The notes beneath the pieces were generated by a model, which saw nothing but the letters and a program-made list of their open reading frames with translations, was not told the origin of the DNA and did not search any database. A stretch of DNA of 64,000 nucleotides from Pogostemon cablin (taxonomy: Eukaryota > Streptophyta > Magnoliopsida > Lamiales > Lamiaceae), in NCBI GenBank assembly GCA_023678885.1, contig CM042987.1, forward strand, positions 23,212,927-23,276,926, read 5' to 3'. Positions within the stretch are counted from its first letter, which is position 1. Each line of letters starts with the position of its first letter. Positions 35,864 through 48,232 of this stretch are shown here, one piece after another. Both the position numbers and the translations under genes were made by a program.

Positions 35864-38800
35864 ATGGTGACAACCAAGTTTGATGTGGAGAAGTTTACAG
35901 AAAAGGTCGATTTCAGTTTGTGGAGGATGAAAATGGAAGCTATACTCATTCAACAAGGATTGGCAGATGCAATCAAACCAGTTCCAGAAAACCAAGCAGC
36001 TGCTGTGGATGCAGTAGCACAAGTTGCAGAACAGGATCAACAATCAAAGGCAAGAAGTACAATCATACTGTGCTTAGGTGACAAAGCTCTGAGAGAAGTC
36101 TCAAGGGAAGTATCTGCAAGGGATATGTGGAAGAAGTTAGCTGATCTTTACATGGTGAAGACCTTGGCAAATAGATTGTACACAAAGCAGAAGCTCTACT
36201 CCTTCAAAGTAACAGAAGATAAGTCCATTCTAAACCAACTAGATGATTTCAATAAGATCATAGATGATTTAGAAAATATTGATGTTGCACTGTCAAGTGA
36301 AGATAAGGCTGTCATATTAATGTCAGCTCTTCCTAAATCTTTTGAAGGTTTAAGAGATACACTGCTGTATGGAAATGTTGAATCTATCTCTCTAGAGCAA
36401 GTAATCCTGGCAATCAAAGCTAAGGTGCTCCATAAGATATCAGATCATACAGTTGCAGGAGAAGGTCTTGTTGTGAACAAACAGAACAAATGGAATAAGA
36501 ATGACAAGAAGAATGGCTCTGATAAGAAATGGCAGAAGAAATCAGAAAAGGGGAATCAGAGCTCATCAGCAGATGAAGAAAACAACAATTGCTTCCACTG
36601 CAACAAACCTGGACATTTTAAGAAGCAATGTCATAAGTGGAAGGCTATGGTTGCTAGGAAGATTGCAGAAAAAGGTGAAAATCAAAGGATCCATGCCAAT
36701 CAGGTAACTGAGAATAAAAATAATAAAGATAAAGATTATATTGAAGCTTTGGTTGTTGGCTCTGATCAAGTATCAGATCAGTGGGTGTTAGATTCAGGCT
36801 GTACCTTTCATATGACATCTGTTAAAGATTGGTTCACTGAACTAAAACCATGTAGTGAAGGATCAGTCCTGTTAGGCAATGATCAAGCTATAAAGATTGA
36901 GGGTATTGGTTCTGTAAAATTTAGAATGTTTGATGGAACTATTAAGCTGCTCACAAATGTGAGATATGTACCAGGTTTGAGGAGGAATTTGATATCACTA
37001 GGGATGCTAGATACCCTGGGGTGTGAATATTATGTAAAAAAGGGCATACTCACCATCATGAAAGGAAATTCAGTAGTAATGAGGGGAGTTAAGTGCTCTG
37101 ATCTCTATTTCCTTGAAGGATCAGTAGTTACAGGACAGGTGAACACTTCACAAGACCAAGAAGATGTTCATCTGTGGCATGGAAGGCTAGCTCATGTAAG
37201 TGAGAGGGGGTTACAGGAGTTAGCAAGACAGAAATTACTAGATATAAGTTCAACCTGTAAGTTGGATCAATGTGAAGATTGTATCCTAAGTAAGTCTAAG
37301 AGGTTGAAATTTGGTTCAGGTGAACATACCTCATCAGAGAAACTTCAGTATGTTCATACAGACCTGTGGGGACCTTCTAGGAATCCAACCATGGGAGGAG
37401 GAAGATACTTCATATCTTTCATAGATGATTACTCTAGGAAGTTATGGGTGAAAATCCTAAAATCAAAGGATCAAGCATTCACTGCATTTAAGGAATGGCT
37501 TGCTAAAGTGGAGAACCAAACAGGCTGCAAACTGAAGTGCTTAAGATCAGACAATGGACTTGAATTATTTTCAGAAGAGTTCAATAACTTCTGCAAAGAA
37601 AGAGGAATTAAGAGGCACAAGACTACACCTGGAACTCCACAACAGAATGGTGTTGCAGAAAGAATGAATCAAACCTTGCTTGAAAGAGTTAGGTGCATGC
37701 TGAGCAGTGGAGGATTTACTAAGGGGTTCTGGGGTGAACTTGTGACAACATCAGCATACTTGATAAACCTATGTCCATCAGCTGCTCTGAAGTTCAAACC
37801 ACCTGAAGAAGTATGGTCTGGAAGGGCTCCTAGCTATGATCATTTAAGAGTGATAGGCTGTCAAGTATACTCCCATGTGAAGCAGGATAAGTTGGAAACA
37901 AGAGCATTAAAATGTGTAATGGTAGGCTATCCTAAGGAGGTTAAAGCTTACAGGTTGTGGTGTTATGAAGCTAATAAGTTTATTATCAGCAGAGATGTGA
38001 TTTTCAATGAGAAGAAGATGCCACTTGTTGAAAGAAATTCTGTAGTTTCTATTACTACAGATACAGATGAGCCTCAGGTGGAGCAATCAAAGGAAGATTC
38101 ACTTCAGGACAGCAAGATACATGATCAGAATATTGAAGAGAGCTCACCTGGTTCATCAAGCTCCAGATATGACTTGAGTACTTATCAGCTTGTCAGAGAT
38201 AGGTTAAGGAGACAGATCAAGGCTCCTGTGAGATACATGGAAGCTGATATAGTATCATATGCACTATATGTTGCATCTGATATAGAGAGTAATGAGCCAA
38301 AGACATATGATGAAGCTATATCAGGAAGTGAGAATAATAAGTGGATAGTTGCTATGGAGGAAGAATTGCTATCTCTGCATAAGAACAAAACTTGGCAGAT
38401 TGTTGAAAGACCACAGAATAAGAAGCTAGTCAGTTGTAAATGGATTTATAAGAAGAAGCCTGTTACAAGCAAAGAAGGAGGTGTTAGGTACAAGGCAAGG
38501 CTTGTGGCAAGAGGTTTCTCACAGAAAGAGGGTGTTGATTACAATGCGATATTCTCACCTGTTGTAAAGCATTGCTCTATCAGAATCCTATTGGGATTAG
38601 TGACTCAGTTTGACCTTGAGCTACACCAAATGGATGTTACTACAGCTTTCTTGCATGGAGACTTAAAGGAAGATATTTACATGAAGATTCCAGATGGTGT
38701 AAGTGTAGAAGGAGCTGACAGTAAGGCTTGTTTACTTATGAAATCCTTGTATGGTCTGAAGCAAAGCCCAAGGCAGTGGTATTTGAAGTTTGATGATTAC

Positions 38801-39856
38801 ATTACATCAAATGGATTTAACAGAAGTTTACATGACAGTTGTGTCTATATCAGAAGCAAAGAAGGATGCTATACATACTTACTATTGTATGTAGATGATA
38901 TCCTTATAGCTTGTAAAGATCAAACTGGTATAGATGAAGTAAAAGGGTAACTGAAGCAAGAATTTGATATGAAAGATCTAGGGGAAGCAAAGGTGATTCT
39001 TGGAATGCAGATTGAAAGAGACAGATCAGCTGGGGAGCTGAAGTTGTTCCAAGAATCATACTTGGATAAAGTGTTGAAGAGATACAATATGAATCTCAGT
39101 AAGTCAGTGACAACACCAGCAAGGCAAGGAGTGAGTTTGTCACTGCTTCAAGCTCCTCAGACAGATCAAGAGAAGGTTAAAATGAGCAAAATTCCCTATG
39201 CTAGTGTTGTTGGTAGTCTGATGTATGCAATGGTGTGTTGCAGACCAGACTTAGCTTATGTGATGAGCATGATTAGTAGGTTTATGAGCAATCCAGGCTC
39301 TCTACATTGGGAATCAGTTAAATGGGCACTCAGGTATGTGAAAGGTACTATCACAGCTGGTTTGAAGTTCCAGAAAAGGAAAACTTGGGATAAGGCAGTA
39401 GTTGGATATGTTGATGCTGATTATGCAGCAAATCTTGATACTAGGAAATCACTTACTGGCTATGTGTTCAATCTGTTTGATACTGTAGTAAGTTGGAAGG
39501 CAACACATCAACATGTAGTGGCCTTATCTACTACTGAATCAGAGTTTGTTGCTCTCACAGAAGCAATCAAAGAAGGAATATGGCTGACTGGTATATTGAG
39601 GGAGTTTGGAGTTGAGCAAGATTCAGTTGAAGTGTATTGTGATAATCAAAGTGCAGTGCACCTCTCCAAGCATCAGGGGTACCATGAGAGAACTAAACAC
39701 ATTGATGTAAGGTTATATTTTATAAGAGACATGATAGACAAGGGTGAAGTAAGTGTCAAGAAGATCAAAACCTCTGAGAATCCAGCAGACATGTTCACAA
39801 AGGCTTTACCAGCTCATAAGTATGAGCTGTGTAAGCAATTGGTTCAGCTGTGTTAA
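35864..39856 (+). pseudogene. Copia gag-pol polyprotein with one in-frame stop
   Basis: 1330 codons from the ATG at 35864 (MVTTKFDVEKF, the gag start). An upstream ATG at 35780 lies in the LTR and spans the primer site, so I reject it. Domains: gag, CCHC knuckle CFHCNKPGHFKKQC (about 243), protease WVLDSGCTFHMT (about 307), GAG-pre-integrase, integrase core (FIDDYSRKLWV, RSDNGLELF, GTPQQNGVAERM, about 515-600), RT (MDVTTAFLHGDL about 923, LYVDDILIAC about 1008) and RNase H (YVDADYAANLD, YCDNQSAVHLS). Codon 1029 (38948-38950) is TAA just after the RT active site. The frame then continues unchanged to 39856. Apart from this it looks complete. Confidence 0.93.
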
Positions 39857-39948
39857 GCAATGAAGGAAAGGGGGCTGCTACCTACAAATAGCAGCAAGGT
39901 GGAGTAGGAATGATCTAGTGTTGTGATGCAAGGTCTAAGGTGGAGATT

Positions 39949-40605
39949 TGTGAAGTTATAGACCATGCATGGTTATTGCTGTGTGTGAAGTTGAGTAGGG
40001 TGCCACGTGGTAGCCATGCATTGGCTGAATTGGGCATGCAAAGGATTGCATGGTGTGAAAGGGTGGCCATTGGATTGTAGCTGAGTTGATCAGCATTGCA
40101 TCATGCCGCTGCTGCAGACTTCTGGAAGCTTCTGGAGGCTTGAGCTGAGGAGGCATCAGAAACGGTTGAAGGAATCAGTTTGTTATAACTGATTCCCAAT
40201 ACATGTACTTGATTGGATGGAAAGGAATCAGGTAGTTGAGCTGTTCATTGCTATGAGTTAGAGCAGTGTTGATCAGTTCTTCATCCGACTATATATATAT
40301 ATCAGATCAGCCATTGCACACATCACAATCATCACTTCACATCTTCATATAAGTTCAAGCTTAGGGTTTTTGGTTCATGAGTGTGCTTGTCGATTCTGTA
40401 ATCTTTCTTCATCATCATCACTAGTGAAGTTCTCTCCTTAAGAAGTGGATGTAGGCTTACGCCGAACCACTATACATCCTTGAGTTGATCGTTTTTCATT
40501 TCTTTCAGTTTTACAATCAATCCGTGAGTGAAACGTGAGTGATCATTCAAACGTGTGTGTGTGAGATCTTGAGAAGTTAACAAGATCTTGCTTAAGTTCA
40601 TAAGA
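39949..40605 (+). repeat. 3' LTR of copia G
   Basis: Second 657-bp LTR, one difference from the first, followed by GAAGC. Confidence 0.93.
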
Positions 40606-41558
40606 GAAGCAAATTTGGTTAGATTTCTTAGACACCAAACCATTCAACTCAAGAGATCTAATGATATGCACTATTTCCCTTGTTTATAAAGAAATTTCAC
40701 TTGATACTAGTTAGCTGTTCTTGATCCTCCATATGATTTTTTTTTACCTTTTTAATATTTAGTTGATCTTTCTTATGTCTATACCTAATGTGTATTTTTT
40801 ACAAATATGGTGATATATCAATAGCTTATTAATATTTAGATAATGAAATATGTATGAGGGATTATGATTTTTGAAATGTTTGTTGATGCTAGCTTGGTGG
40901 ATTAGACATTATTTTTGGGATCAATTTGGGCTTCAAATAGGTCAAACAATTCTCTTTGCCAGCTATTTAACCTGTTAATATGCTCAAATTATACATAAAT
41001 ATTGTTTACATGAAAATAGTAGTGATATAAAAATATATTCACATTCTAAATTTGATATATGCAGGATTTGATGCTCCACTTTTGAGGTTTTCACTGTTAC
41101 TTTTGTATATGATTCTGCTAATCGTTTTACATGTTTCTTATTTCATCTTGGATGTGACTGATCATGTTTAATACCTCATGATTTAGCATCAAGTCTCGGT
41201 TAAAACTTGAAAGTTTTGACCTTGTTTTTTGAAATTCTCATGTTGTACGTGATGTTTATCTTGTTTTTGAGTAACATAGTTCCAAAAAATTTTAGAGGTT
41301 CCCGTGTCTCTACTTTTACCTCCTTTTCTAGATTGATTAATATTATTTAACTTTTTTTTACCTAATTCAAAAAAAGCAAGTTTAGGGTTACAGGCCAATA
41401 CTCTTGTAAAGTTTATAGGTCCAAAATCATGCTGAAGGTTGCTTTAAACATTTAGTAAAGTCTCTTTTAGTTTAGTAAAGTATAGCCACTCCCCCCTTCC
41501 CCTTCCCCAAATAAAAATGTTATTGTTTATTAAGTATGGACCCTAAGATTAAATAAGT
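40606..41558. other. CACTA E interior right of copia G
   Basis: T-rich, intron-like sequence that continues directly from 35140 once G is removed. No gene recognised. Confidence 0.4.
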
Positions 41559-42060
41559 TTGATAAGTTGGACAGACTATACACAATTATGTTTGTGGATT
41601 TTGCATTATTGGCACCTTCATCTCATTTTTCAGCCAAAGTCAGCTTACAATCTTAGATGTAACGTGGAAGGCTTTTCTTATAGTGTAAGTTTCCTGTGTA
41701 ATGCTGTAGTATTTGAATTTTCTTTATTTAAAGCTCTAGAGCACAAAATTCTCTGTTGTCGATGGATTTAAAAGCCATTCTAATCTTCAAAATAATGAGT
41801 TTTGTACAACTGCTGTGGTGCTTCAGAAGTATTCTGCTTACACACCAATGTCCTGGAGTCAAACAATGTTTTGCTGAGCTGAGGAACTTGGAGAAAGGAC
41901 TCAAGCAAGATGAGACATCTCCTCTTTTTGACAAGCTGGTCTTTTATAAGGTTAATAATGTTTCTCATTGTCCTATTTCATGTTATTTGATGTTCTCATC
42001 ATCTAACCAAAGTTTGCTTACAGTAAAACAAGGATTTGGTGAAAGATAAAACAAGGAGTT
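41559..42060 (+). other. Exon-like segments of unknown origin in CACTA E
   Basis: An acceptor-like CATTTTTCAG at about 41634 precedes CCAAAGTCAGC. The 41756-42049 frame contains LRNLEKGLKQDETSPLFDKLVF, which faintly recalls a conserved stretch of long-chain acyl-CoA synthetases, but the match is short and from memory. A second frame over the same bases is also open and protein-like, so I cannot choose between them. This may belong to the same captured locus as 34531-35110. Confidence 0.3.
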
Positions 42061-42555
42061 GGCTCGTTGGTATTCTCTTTTGGAGTATGTAGTTGCTAGC
42101 TCTATTTTATTGCTGGGTGTTGTGTGAGTTACTGCTATTTTGTGTGCTGTTCCATTGATGGGTGCCACGCTTGATTAATTTTTTTCCTGCTACTAGCTTC
42201 ATCTTGCAGCAGGACACAAATCAGTCTTATCCGAGGTTCTTTTTGGTTTTCGGCATTTTTATATTTTGATTGATGCTGTTGTATCTTGTTCTGATAGTTT
42301 TTCGCTTGTGGTACTAGTTGTTCCTTGCTCTTGAGGGTATACTCTGCTGAGTTTATCTAGCCGATAGTTTTATTTTAACTGCTGAGATTTTTCATTATCC
42401 TGGTTGGCTTAATCTTCAAATCAGACTAGAGTTTATGGTTTTTTTGGACAAATAACATACACTAGACATCAACAGATGGATGAAGAAAGTATAGTATGCA
42501 GCAAGAAAATAACTACCATAACCATTGATAATCGATAAAAGATTTACAAAAACCA

Positions 42556-42725
42556 TACATTTGATGATGATAATACTATTTGCTAGGGTGATTATCCACG
42601 TGTGTAATGGAATGGCGAGAATCTCACTGAAGTGATGATTCAGGATATGAAATCAGGGAATCATTATCACAATGCATTTGATGATGATGATGCTATTTAC
42701 TAGGGGCGATTATCTATATGTTATA
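42556..42725. repeat. Short imperfect direct duplication
   Basis: CATTTGATGATGATAATACTATTTGCTAGGGTGATTATC-like sequence near 42559 recurs near 42676 with several changes, about 117 bp apart. Confidence 0.6.
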
Positions 42726-43230
42726 ATGTGATGGAGGAATTTAAAAATTTCACGGGTCTAAATATCAACTCCTCTAAATTATTTATATTCACCGCACAAA
42801 AACTTAGTGTAGCACAATATGTCCCTCTATTTGATTACATTACTACCTATACTATTGCTGGACTACCAATTCCTTATCATCCTGGTAGATTGAAATTGAG
42901 AGCATTTGGTTGTACATGATGAAATTACACATTCATATTAATCTTCCATAGCATAACAAGTTCTATGAACATGATAACATAAAAGAAGTAAAAACCAACA
43001 GAAGGCTAAGTACCTAAAATAAACAATATTAAGGGCAAATCACATATTCTTCAATCCATAAACCAGCTTTAGCACCTCTTTCAAAACCAACTTAAAATTA
43101 AGGGGACAACATAGGTTTACAGGAACACTTTTTTTTAGTAAAATAGTGGTTCTATTTTGTACGTTAAAGCTTTATGTTTTTAATTATTATTTAATATTAT
43201 TTAATTTTTTAAAATTAGAATTATATTATT
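42726..43230. other. CACTA E interior, no gene recognised
   Basis: One short open frame (42728-42919) without recognisable features. The rest is AT-rich. Confidence 0.4.
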
Positions 43231-43231
43231 A

Positions 43232-43264
<33 letters not shown>
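43231..43264. repeat. (ATT)n microsatellite
   Basis: Uninterrupted ATT run of about 34 bp. Confidence 0.9.
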
Positions 43265-43265
<1 letters not shown>

Positions 43266-43704
43266 TTTTAATATTAACCTAACTTGTTAATGATACATTT
43301 ATGAGTCATTTCAAGGCATTCAAATTTTTTTTTTTAATTTACACATTATAATAAAACACTCTTGAGTATCCTATTTACATTAATTGTTCTATTATACATA
43401 TTGTGATTAAAGAAAAATGAAATTTAACAAAAGTGTGTATTAAACACATTGAAAATAAAAATATAAACTTTATAAATTGATTGTATTTTTTTAATAATAA
43501 AGATATATGTAATATATTAATTACTTTATACTCATATAATATTTATTTACTTTATACTCATATAATATTTATTTATATGTTTTAATAGAATATTATAAAT
43601 TAAATAAATTTTATTTATCTAGATATTTTTGTACATGCAATATAGATATAATATACATAATTAATATTTAGACTATAAATATATACTTATTAAATAAAAA
43701 CTTT

Positions 43705-44008
43705 AATAAAGTGTAACATAAATATTTAATTTTGGTGTAAAAATATATTTTAAAAATGTTAATTATATAAAAGTGTTATATAATTGTATTACTTATAAAA
43801 AAGTGCTAAATGAGAAATGTAACTTATTTAAAAGTGTTATATGGAGATGTTATATATTATGAAAGTGTTAAACATGTATGGTACTTATATTAAAGGTATT
43901 ATAAATGTGTTAAATATTATAATAATTTAGAAAGTGTTACTAATTTGTGTTAAGTAAATTAAAAGTGTTACTAAGATTTTGTTATATAATGTCACTTATG
44001 TTGTAGTG
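43705..44008. repeat. Right subterminal repeat array and terminus of CACTA E
   Basis: Repeated AAAAGTGTTA and AAGTGTTAAA units, the complement of the left-end motif, ending in the terminal inverted repeat TTATGTTGTAGTG. Confidence 0.75.
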
Positions 44009-44011
44009 TGT

Positions 44012-45168
44012 CCGTCAATATATCACACGTTGAATTCTGAGGTCTGTACGATTTTATAAAAATTGTACAAGTTAACAGACAGCAGCAGCAAACAACTTTC
44101 CGGTCTTCTGCTGTATTCCCAAGTCCAATCTCGACGTCATGTGGGCGACGATCTTCGAGATCTTCTCAATCTGTTATTCTGTCTACCCTCTTAACGTGTT
44201 AGGCGTGTCTCTATTAGAGTTAGAACAGCTGAGATGACTTATATATGGGCTACAACAGGGACCTGGAGAAGAAATTAAAGTTGAGTCTCCATTGTGCTTA
44301 AGTATCCAAGCTTAGCCCAAAGATTATACTTAAGTCCAATAATAATAATATATACAACTAAAATATTATTACTGCACTACCGTTCTAATCCCATAATTAT
44401 GTTATGGCTTCCTTCTTATTATGAGCCCGTTAGTCTCCCTATGTTTAAGATATACAATGCCCATGAATTAATTAAGTTACTGACAACTCCATTAATTAAT
44501 ATCTCATCCGAGAGTAGTACCACTCAACCTCATTATCATGCCAGAATAAATCCACCTGCAGGGTTTACATGATAATCCTTATGAGCTCCTCAAGGGGACA
44601 TCATCAACCTATTTCGGACACGGATTCATTCTACAATCAACATTACACCATAGAGACAACACTATTTCCAAACTCACCGAGTTTGTTGATTTAATAACAA
44701 TAAATCTCACCCATTGATGAATCAAAGAAATAAATACTGCCTTACGTGTCGAGGTTATTGTATAGGGATTAAGAGCACGAACATCCATAATAACAGAGAT
44801 CAAGTTCTTCTATAAGTTAGTATAAGTCGAACGATCTCAAGCGATCCTACTCAATACACGCAAAGTGCACTAATGTGATTCTATAGTCAAGACAAATTAA
44901 TACCAAATCACATTACAACCATCTCGATAGAGAGTCCCCATCTATCTCGGTTGTGAGCATCTGTTTATACTTTATAAGGAAATCAATAATATGATCTTCC
45001 ACGTGTTGTCGCACAACATATTATCTACAGTATAAAGTAAGTGGACTATTGCATAGAACATATAAATAAATTATATGACGCAATCATTTGATTATATGAT
45101 TCTCATTTCAAATAAGTTGTTATAACACTGTTCATACTAAAGCTAGACTTTTAGTATACAATCCAACA
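44012..45168 (-). repeat. 5' LTR of copia D, outer part
   Basis: Resumes the LTR alignment broken at 22793: CCGTCAATATATCACACG matches the left LTR near 16125, and the LTR ends ACAATCCAACA before CACTC. A few short indels against the left LTR (near 44225) reflect age. Confidence 0.9.
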
Positions 45169-45172
45169 CACT

Positions 45173-46680
45173 CTACTCCTGAGGAGCATAATCATCACTA
45201 GCTTCATTGCGCCAATCATCGAAATCCCTATGCAAGGTATCGACTTTTCTATCCAATGCCTCATAGTTCTCGTATAAGTCTCTCAACCTTCTATCCATAG
45301 CATCATACATGAGGATGAGTGCAGCATAGTTTCTGTTTGCCAAAGCAAGTTGGCGGTTCGTCTCTTGCTGATTTGCATTCAGGGTAGCGAAGTGCTCATG
45401 CATCATCCTGAACTGCTCCCTAAAAAATAATCTTGAGACTGCCAGAAATCGTACTACAGCTGCTGTGGTGGTAGTGGCTGCATCGGAGGAACTCCCATCT
45501 CTAGAAAATCGTGAGGCATCTCCATGTGTACCTCAGGAATCTGTTGTTGCTGCTATGGCTGTGGCTGATATGTCTCATCCTCCTCAAACTCCTCCGGCTC
45601 TCATACCAGAATTATGTCTAGGTCTAGATAGACCCCATCAATATGCATCTCAGCCAATGTCCGCCAATCTCCTTTCCTAACACAAGTAGTTGAGATCACG
45701 ACATGAGGAGGAGTGTTTATCAATAGGTTTGCATTGACCTGTACAGAAGTGAGATCAATGAGCTAGAAAGGAAGCATGAAAGATATCGGATTAGTCCCTC
45801 GGATGAATATCTATGCGTCATCCTTCCTCCTAGAGAAATTCATCCTCACACACGCTGACATGATTAAATTCAGATCACCTAGGATCGGCCGATATCCTAT
45901 CAAATCAACATTATAGTGCTCCACTAACAGTGTGATCAACCCCTTTATGTTGACCTTCTGAAATGTGTGGATGGTAAACCACTGCGCTGCTAAAACAAGT
46001 AGGCGCCCAAATTGAAGTGGACTGCAGTCATCATGCACCAGAGGACATATAACTCTCCTCTCAGAATATACCCACCCTCAACTCGAACGAATATAGTGTT
46101 TTCGAGGATCCGGTCCATATAAGTGATCACCAGATTGCGAATAAAGGCAGCCTTGATTGTTGAGGATTATAGGCTCCTTCCAAACCCGCGATCGACCCTC
46201 CAAAAATCATCAGCATTGAATTCCTCGTGCTCCTGAGTCGAAATCCCCATCACGCATCAAAACAACCTGTTGAACTCATTAGCATACATATACCTCAGCT
46301 GTCCTCCAATCTGAAACCAAGCACTCTCTGGAAAAAAATACTCTCCATGAATCACCTCTAAAGTGCAAAGCACCTCAGCAGTGATGTGGAAGTAGGTCTA
46401 CCTCTTCAAGTCCATAAAGCTACTGATTCATACTTGGTTGAACATCCACCTGATGTCATTAATGATGTTCATCTCCACCATGGCTTGATCATCTTGATAT
46501 CTAGTACGAGTAATCTTTCTTGAAATAACTCCCCACAACTCCTCTCTGTCTTCCCATTCCGGAAATTGCAAATCGAAATCAGATGGCATTCTTTTGTCTT
46601 TCTTCAATCTTTTGGCCATCTCTTCCTTCTTGGGTATCCTATTACCCTTCCTTTTTGAAGAAGTAGCAATTCCTTTTCCT
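45173..46680 (-). pseudogene. Athila-type downstream ORF (env-position / 'ORF1' protein) remnant of element A
   Basis: Minus-strand frames 46428-46619 (MAKRLKKDKRMPSDFDLQFP...), 45811-46038 and 45173-45406 (coiled-coil-like, TLNANQQETNRQLALANRNY) form one decayed protein broken by several stops and frameshifts. It lies downstream of integrase, the position of the extra ORF of Athila-clade elements, and its composition matches the plant 'retrotransposon ORF-1' family as I know it. Function in that family is unsettled. Copia D is inserted just after the final frame. Confidence 0.55.
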
Positions 46681-47454
46681 ACAAAAATTGTATTTCAATG
46701 CACAACATAAGCAATAAACAAGTATACCCAACATAGGACTAGTTATCACATAGATTCTACTCAAGACTTCAAATCACATGCACAACCAAATCAATCCTTA
46801 ACTTCTCTATAACTTCACTTGCATATACGAATTTAAGAAATAAACCTCAACAAGTTATACCTTGGAGAAATCAACTTAATAAGTCCTAATTAACACTAAT
46901 GATTCCAATCTACTTCGACAAATACCAACATTCTTCAATATGAACTAAAAAATCAACAATTAAGAATTATTCCTAAGCATGCGTCCATTCCGAAATTCCA
47001 ATTACTCACTCACTCAAAATCAATGAGCCCATACATCAATTAAACAATTAAACTCAAGCCCCTGACATATGCATCATCAATTTCACAAAATTTCATCAAT
47101 CCAATGTAAAATTGAACTCATATAAAATCATGTAAAATTTCAACAAAAACACCCAAATTCAAATTCAAATTCTAATAAAAAAACATGTTTAATCAACTTA
47201 CCCATTTAAACTAATTATAAAACAATCCAATTCAAGGGTAAAGATTCAAGAAAACATACCTTTATCTCCGACCATGAGTGTGAAGTGATGAACAAACGAA
47301 ATTTTCAAAATTTGAGTAGAAAAGCCCTAAATTGGACTTGAATCCTCCAAAATTGGTGTAGAATATGTGTGGTAGGGAAAGAGAAAAGTGTACTAAGAGT
47401 TTGAAGTAAAAATCTTACAGTTCGGGATTAGTGCTCGAAAAAGGTGGCGAGAAA
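46681..47454 (-). other. Non-coding spacer of element A upstream of the ORF1-like remnant
   Basis: AT-rich sequence with CAATTAA and AATCAATTTC phrases. No coding pattern. Confidence 0.5.
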
Positions 47455-47735
47455 TGATCGAGCAGCACGAAATCTGACCTTTTATCGCTATTCAGCACTT
47501 TCGTTCGGGACGAGCAACCTTTGGAATGGTTGAGCGAGACCACTATAAGCTAAATTGTTCCCCGTATTCCGCTCGACCTCTCGTTCGACCAACATAGATT
47601 GGTCGAGCGGCACCATCTTGGTCGAGCTGCCACTCTGTAATATAAAAACTCTGAACTGGCCTTTCAGAGCACCGCTCGACCATCGCTCGACCTCACTATC
47701 TTGGTCGAGCAGCCATGTTTTTGGTCGAGCGAGCT
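47455..47735 (-). repeat. Internal GGTCGAGCGG motif cluster of element A
   Basis: About nine copies of GGTCGAGC(GG) or GCTCGACC in both orientations within 280 bp, between pol and the downstream ORF. It is the same motif as in A's LTR (14148-14293), although the sequence between copies differs. Confidence 0.75.
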
Positions 47736-47879
47736 TCCGACGCTTCATTTTTCACGATTTCCTTCATCCCCTACAAACCTCAAGACTCTAAAACAACATT
47801 AAGTATCATATCAAATAAAAATAATAGCTAAAGAACCACAACTTAGACTCTACAAATCATGCATAAAACTCTGCTCACA

Positions 47880-48232
47880 CTACAAGATAAAATAAAACAC
47901 CACTGAACACTAGGCAAATTGCAAAAAATTGACACATCAAAACCAGTTAAAGTTTCAATACACCACAAAAAATCAACTCCCCTAGCAGACATTACAAAGA
48001 AAAGATTATAGTCTTGGTGCTATGATGAGGTAAGTACATCACACCCACTCCTCCCCAAACTTAGTAAAAACTTAAGTTGAAACTAAGTTTACAAAGAGAT
48101 GTAATTGCCTATTTATAAGCACCTTAAATATAAAAATTTCTTACTCACACAAAATAATAAAGCAATAAAATAAGAGGGAATGCCCCCAATAGGCACTCAT
48201 GTTTAACGCCGAAGAGTCACGACGACACCAAT
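47880..48232 (-). other. Post-integrase spacer of element A shared with element B
   Basis: Contains an extra polypurine-like tract (CTCCCCAAACTTAG on the plus strand) and phrases such as CACTGAACACTAGGCAAATTGC and GGCACTCATGTTTAACG, all also found at 59245-59550 in B. It marks the point where B rejoins the common layout after losing RT and integrase. Confidence 0.65.

Larger units (their letters stand above)
35141..40605 (+). mobile_element. Copia element G (Tork-like), nearly intact
   Basis: 5465 bp, LTRs of 657 bp differing at one position (G/A near 35165 and 39973), exact GAAGC duplications (35136-35140, 40606-40610), primer site, a single gag-pol frame and polypurine tract AAGGTGGAGATT. 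One nonsense codon interrupts pol. The LTR starts TG but appears to end in GA, not the usual CA. Confidence 0.93.
22794..44008. mobile_element. CACTA DNA transposon E (21.2 kb with nested insertions)
   Basis: Left end CACTTCAACATAAGTCAC and right end (reverse complement) CACTACAACATAAGTGAC are terminal inverted repeats extending to TATATAACA. Both sides are flanked by TGT (22791-22793, 44009-44011), the 3-bp duplication expected of CACTA (En/Spm). Subterminal arrays of TAACACTTTT on the left and its complement on the right support this. Removing LTR elements F and G leaves about 10.5 kb. I recognise no transposase, so it appears non-autonomous. It carries exon-like segments that may be captured host sequence. 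Confidence 0.88.
15898..45168 (-). mobile_element. Copia element D, interrupted by a 21-kb CACTA insertion
   Basis: Minus-strand Ty1/copia element of about 8.05 kb once the CACTA insertion is removed. It has a 3' LTR (15898-17338), degenerate pol and gag (17339-20300), a GC-rich leader, a Met-tRNA primer site (22552-22563) and a split 5' LTR (22566-22793 plus 44012-45168). Exact 5-bp target duplications CACTC lie at 15893-15897 and 45169-45173. LTR divergence of about 8 percent over the first 225 bp, mostly transitions, makes it clearly older than F and G. No intact frames remain. Confidence 0.9.

Noticed and set aside
41756..42049. Firm call as an acyl-CoA synthetase fragment
   Set aside because: The resemblance is a short stretch recalled from memory and a second frame is equally open; kept only as an unidentified exon-like segment.
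44294..44572. 92-codon plus-strand frame near the end of copia D
   Set aside because: Lies in the LTR of D and is paralleled by a similar frame in the other LTR (16389-16637); no coding role.
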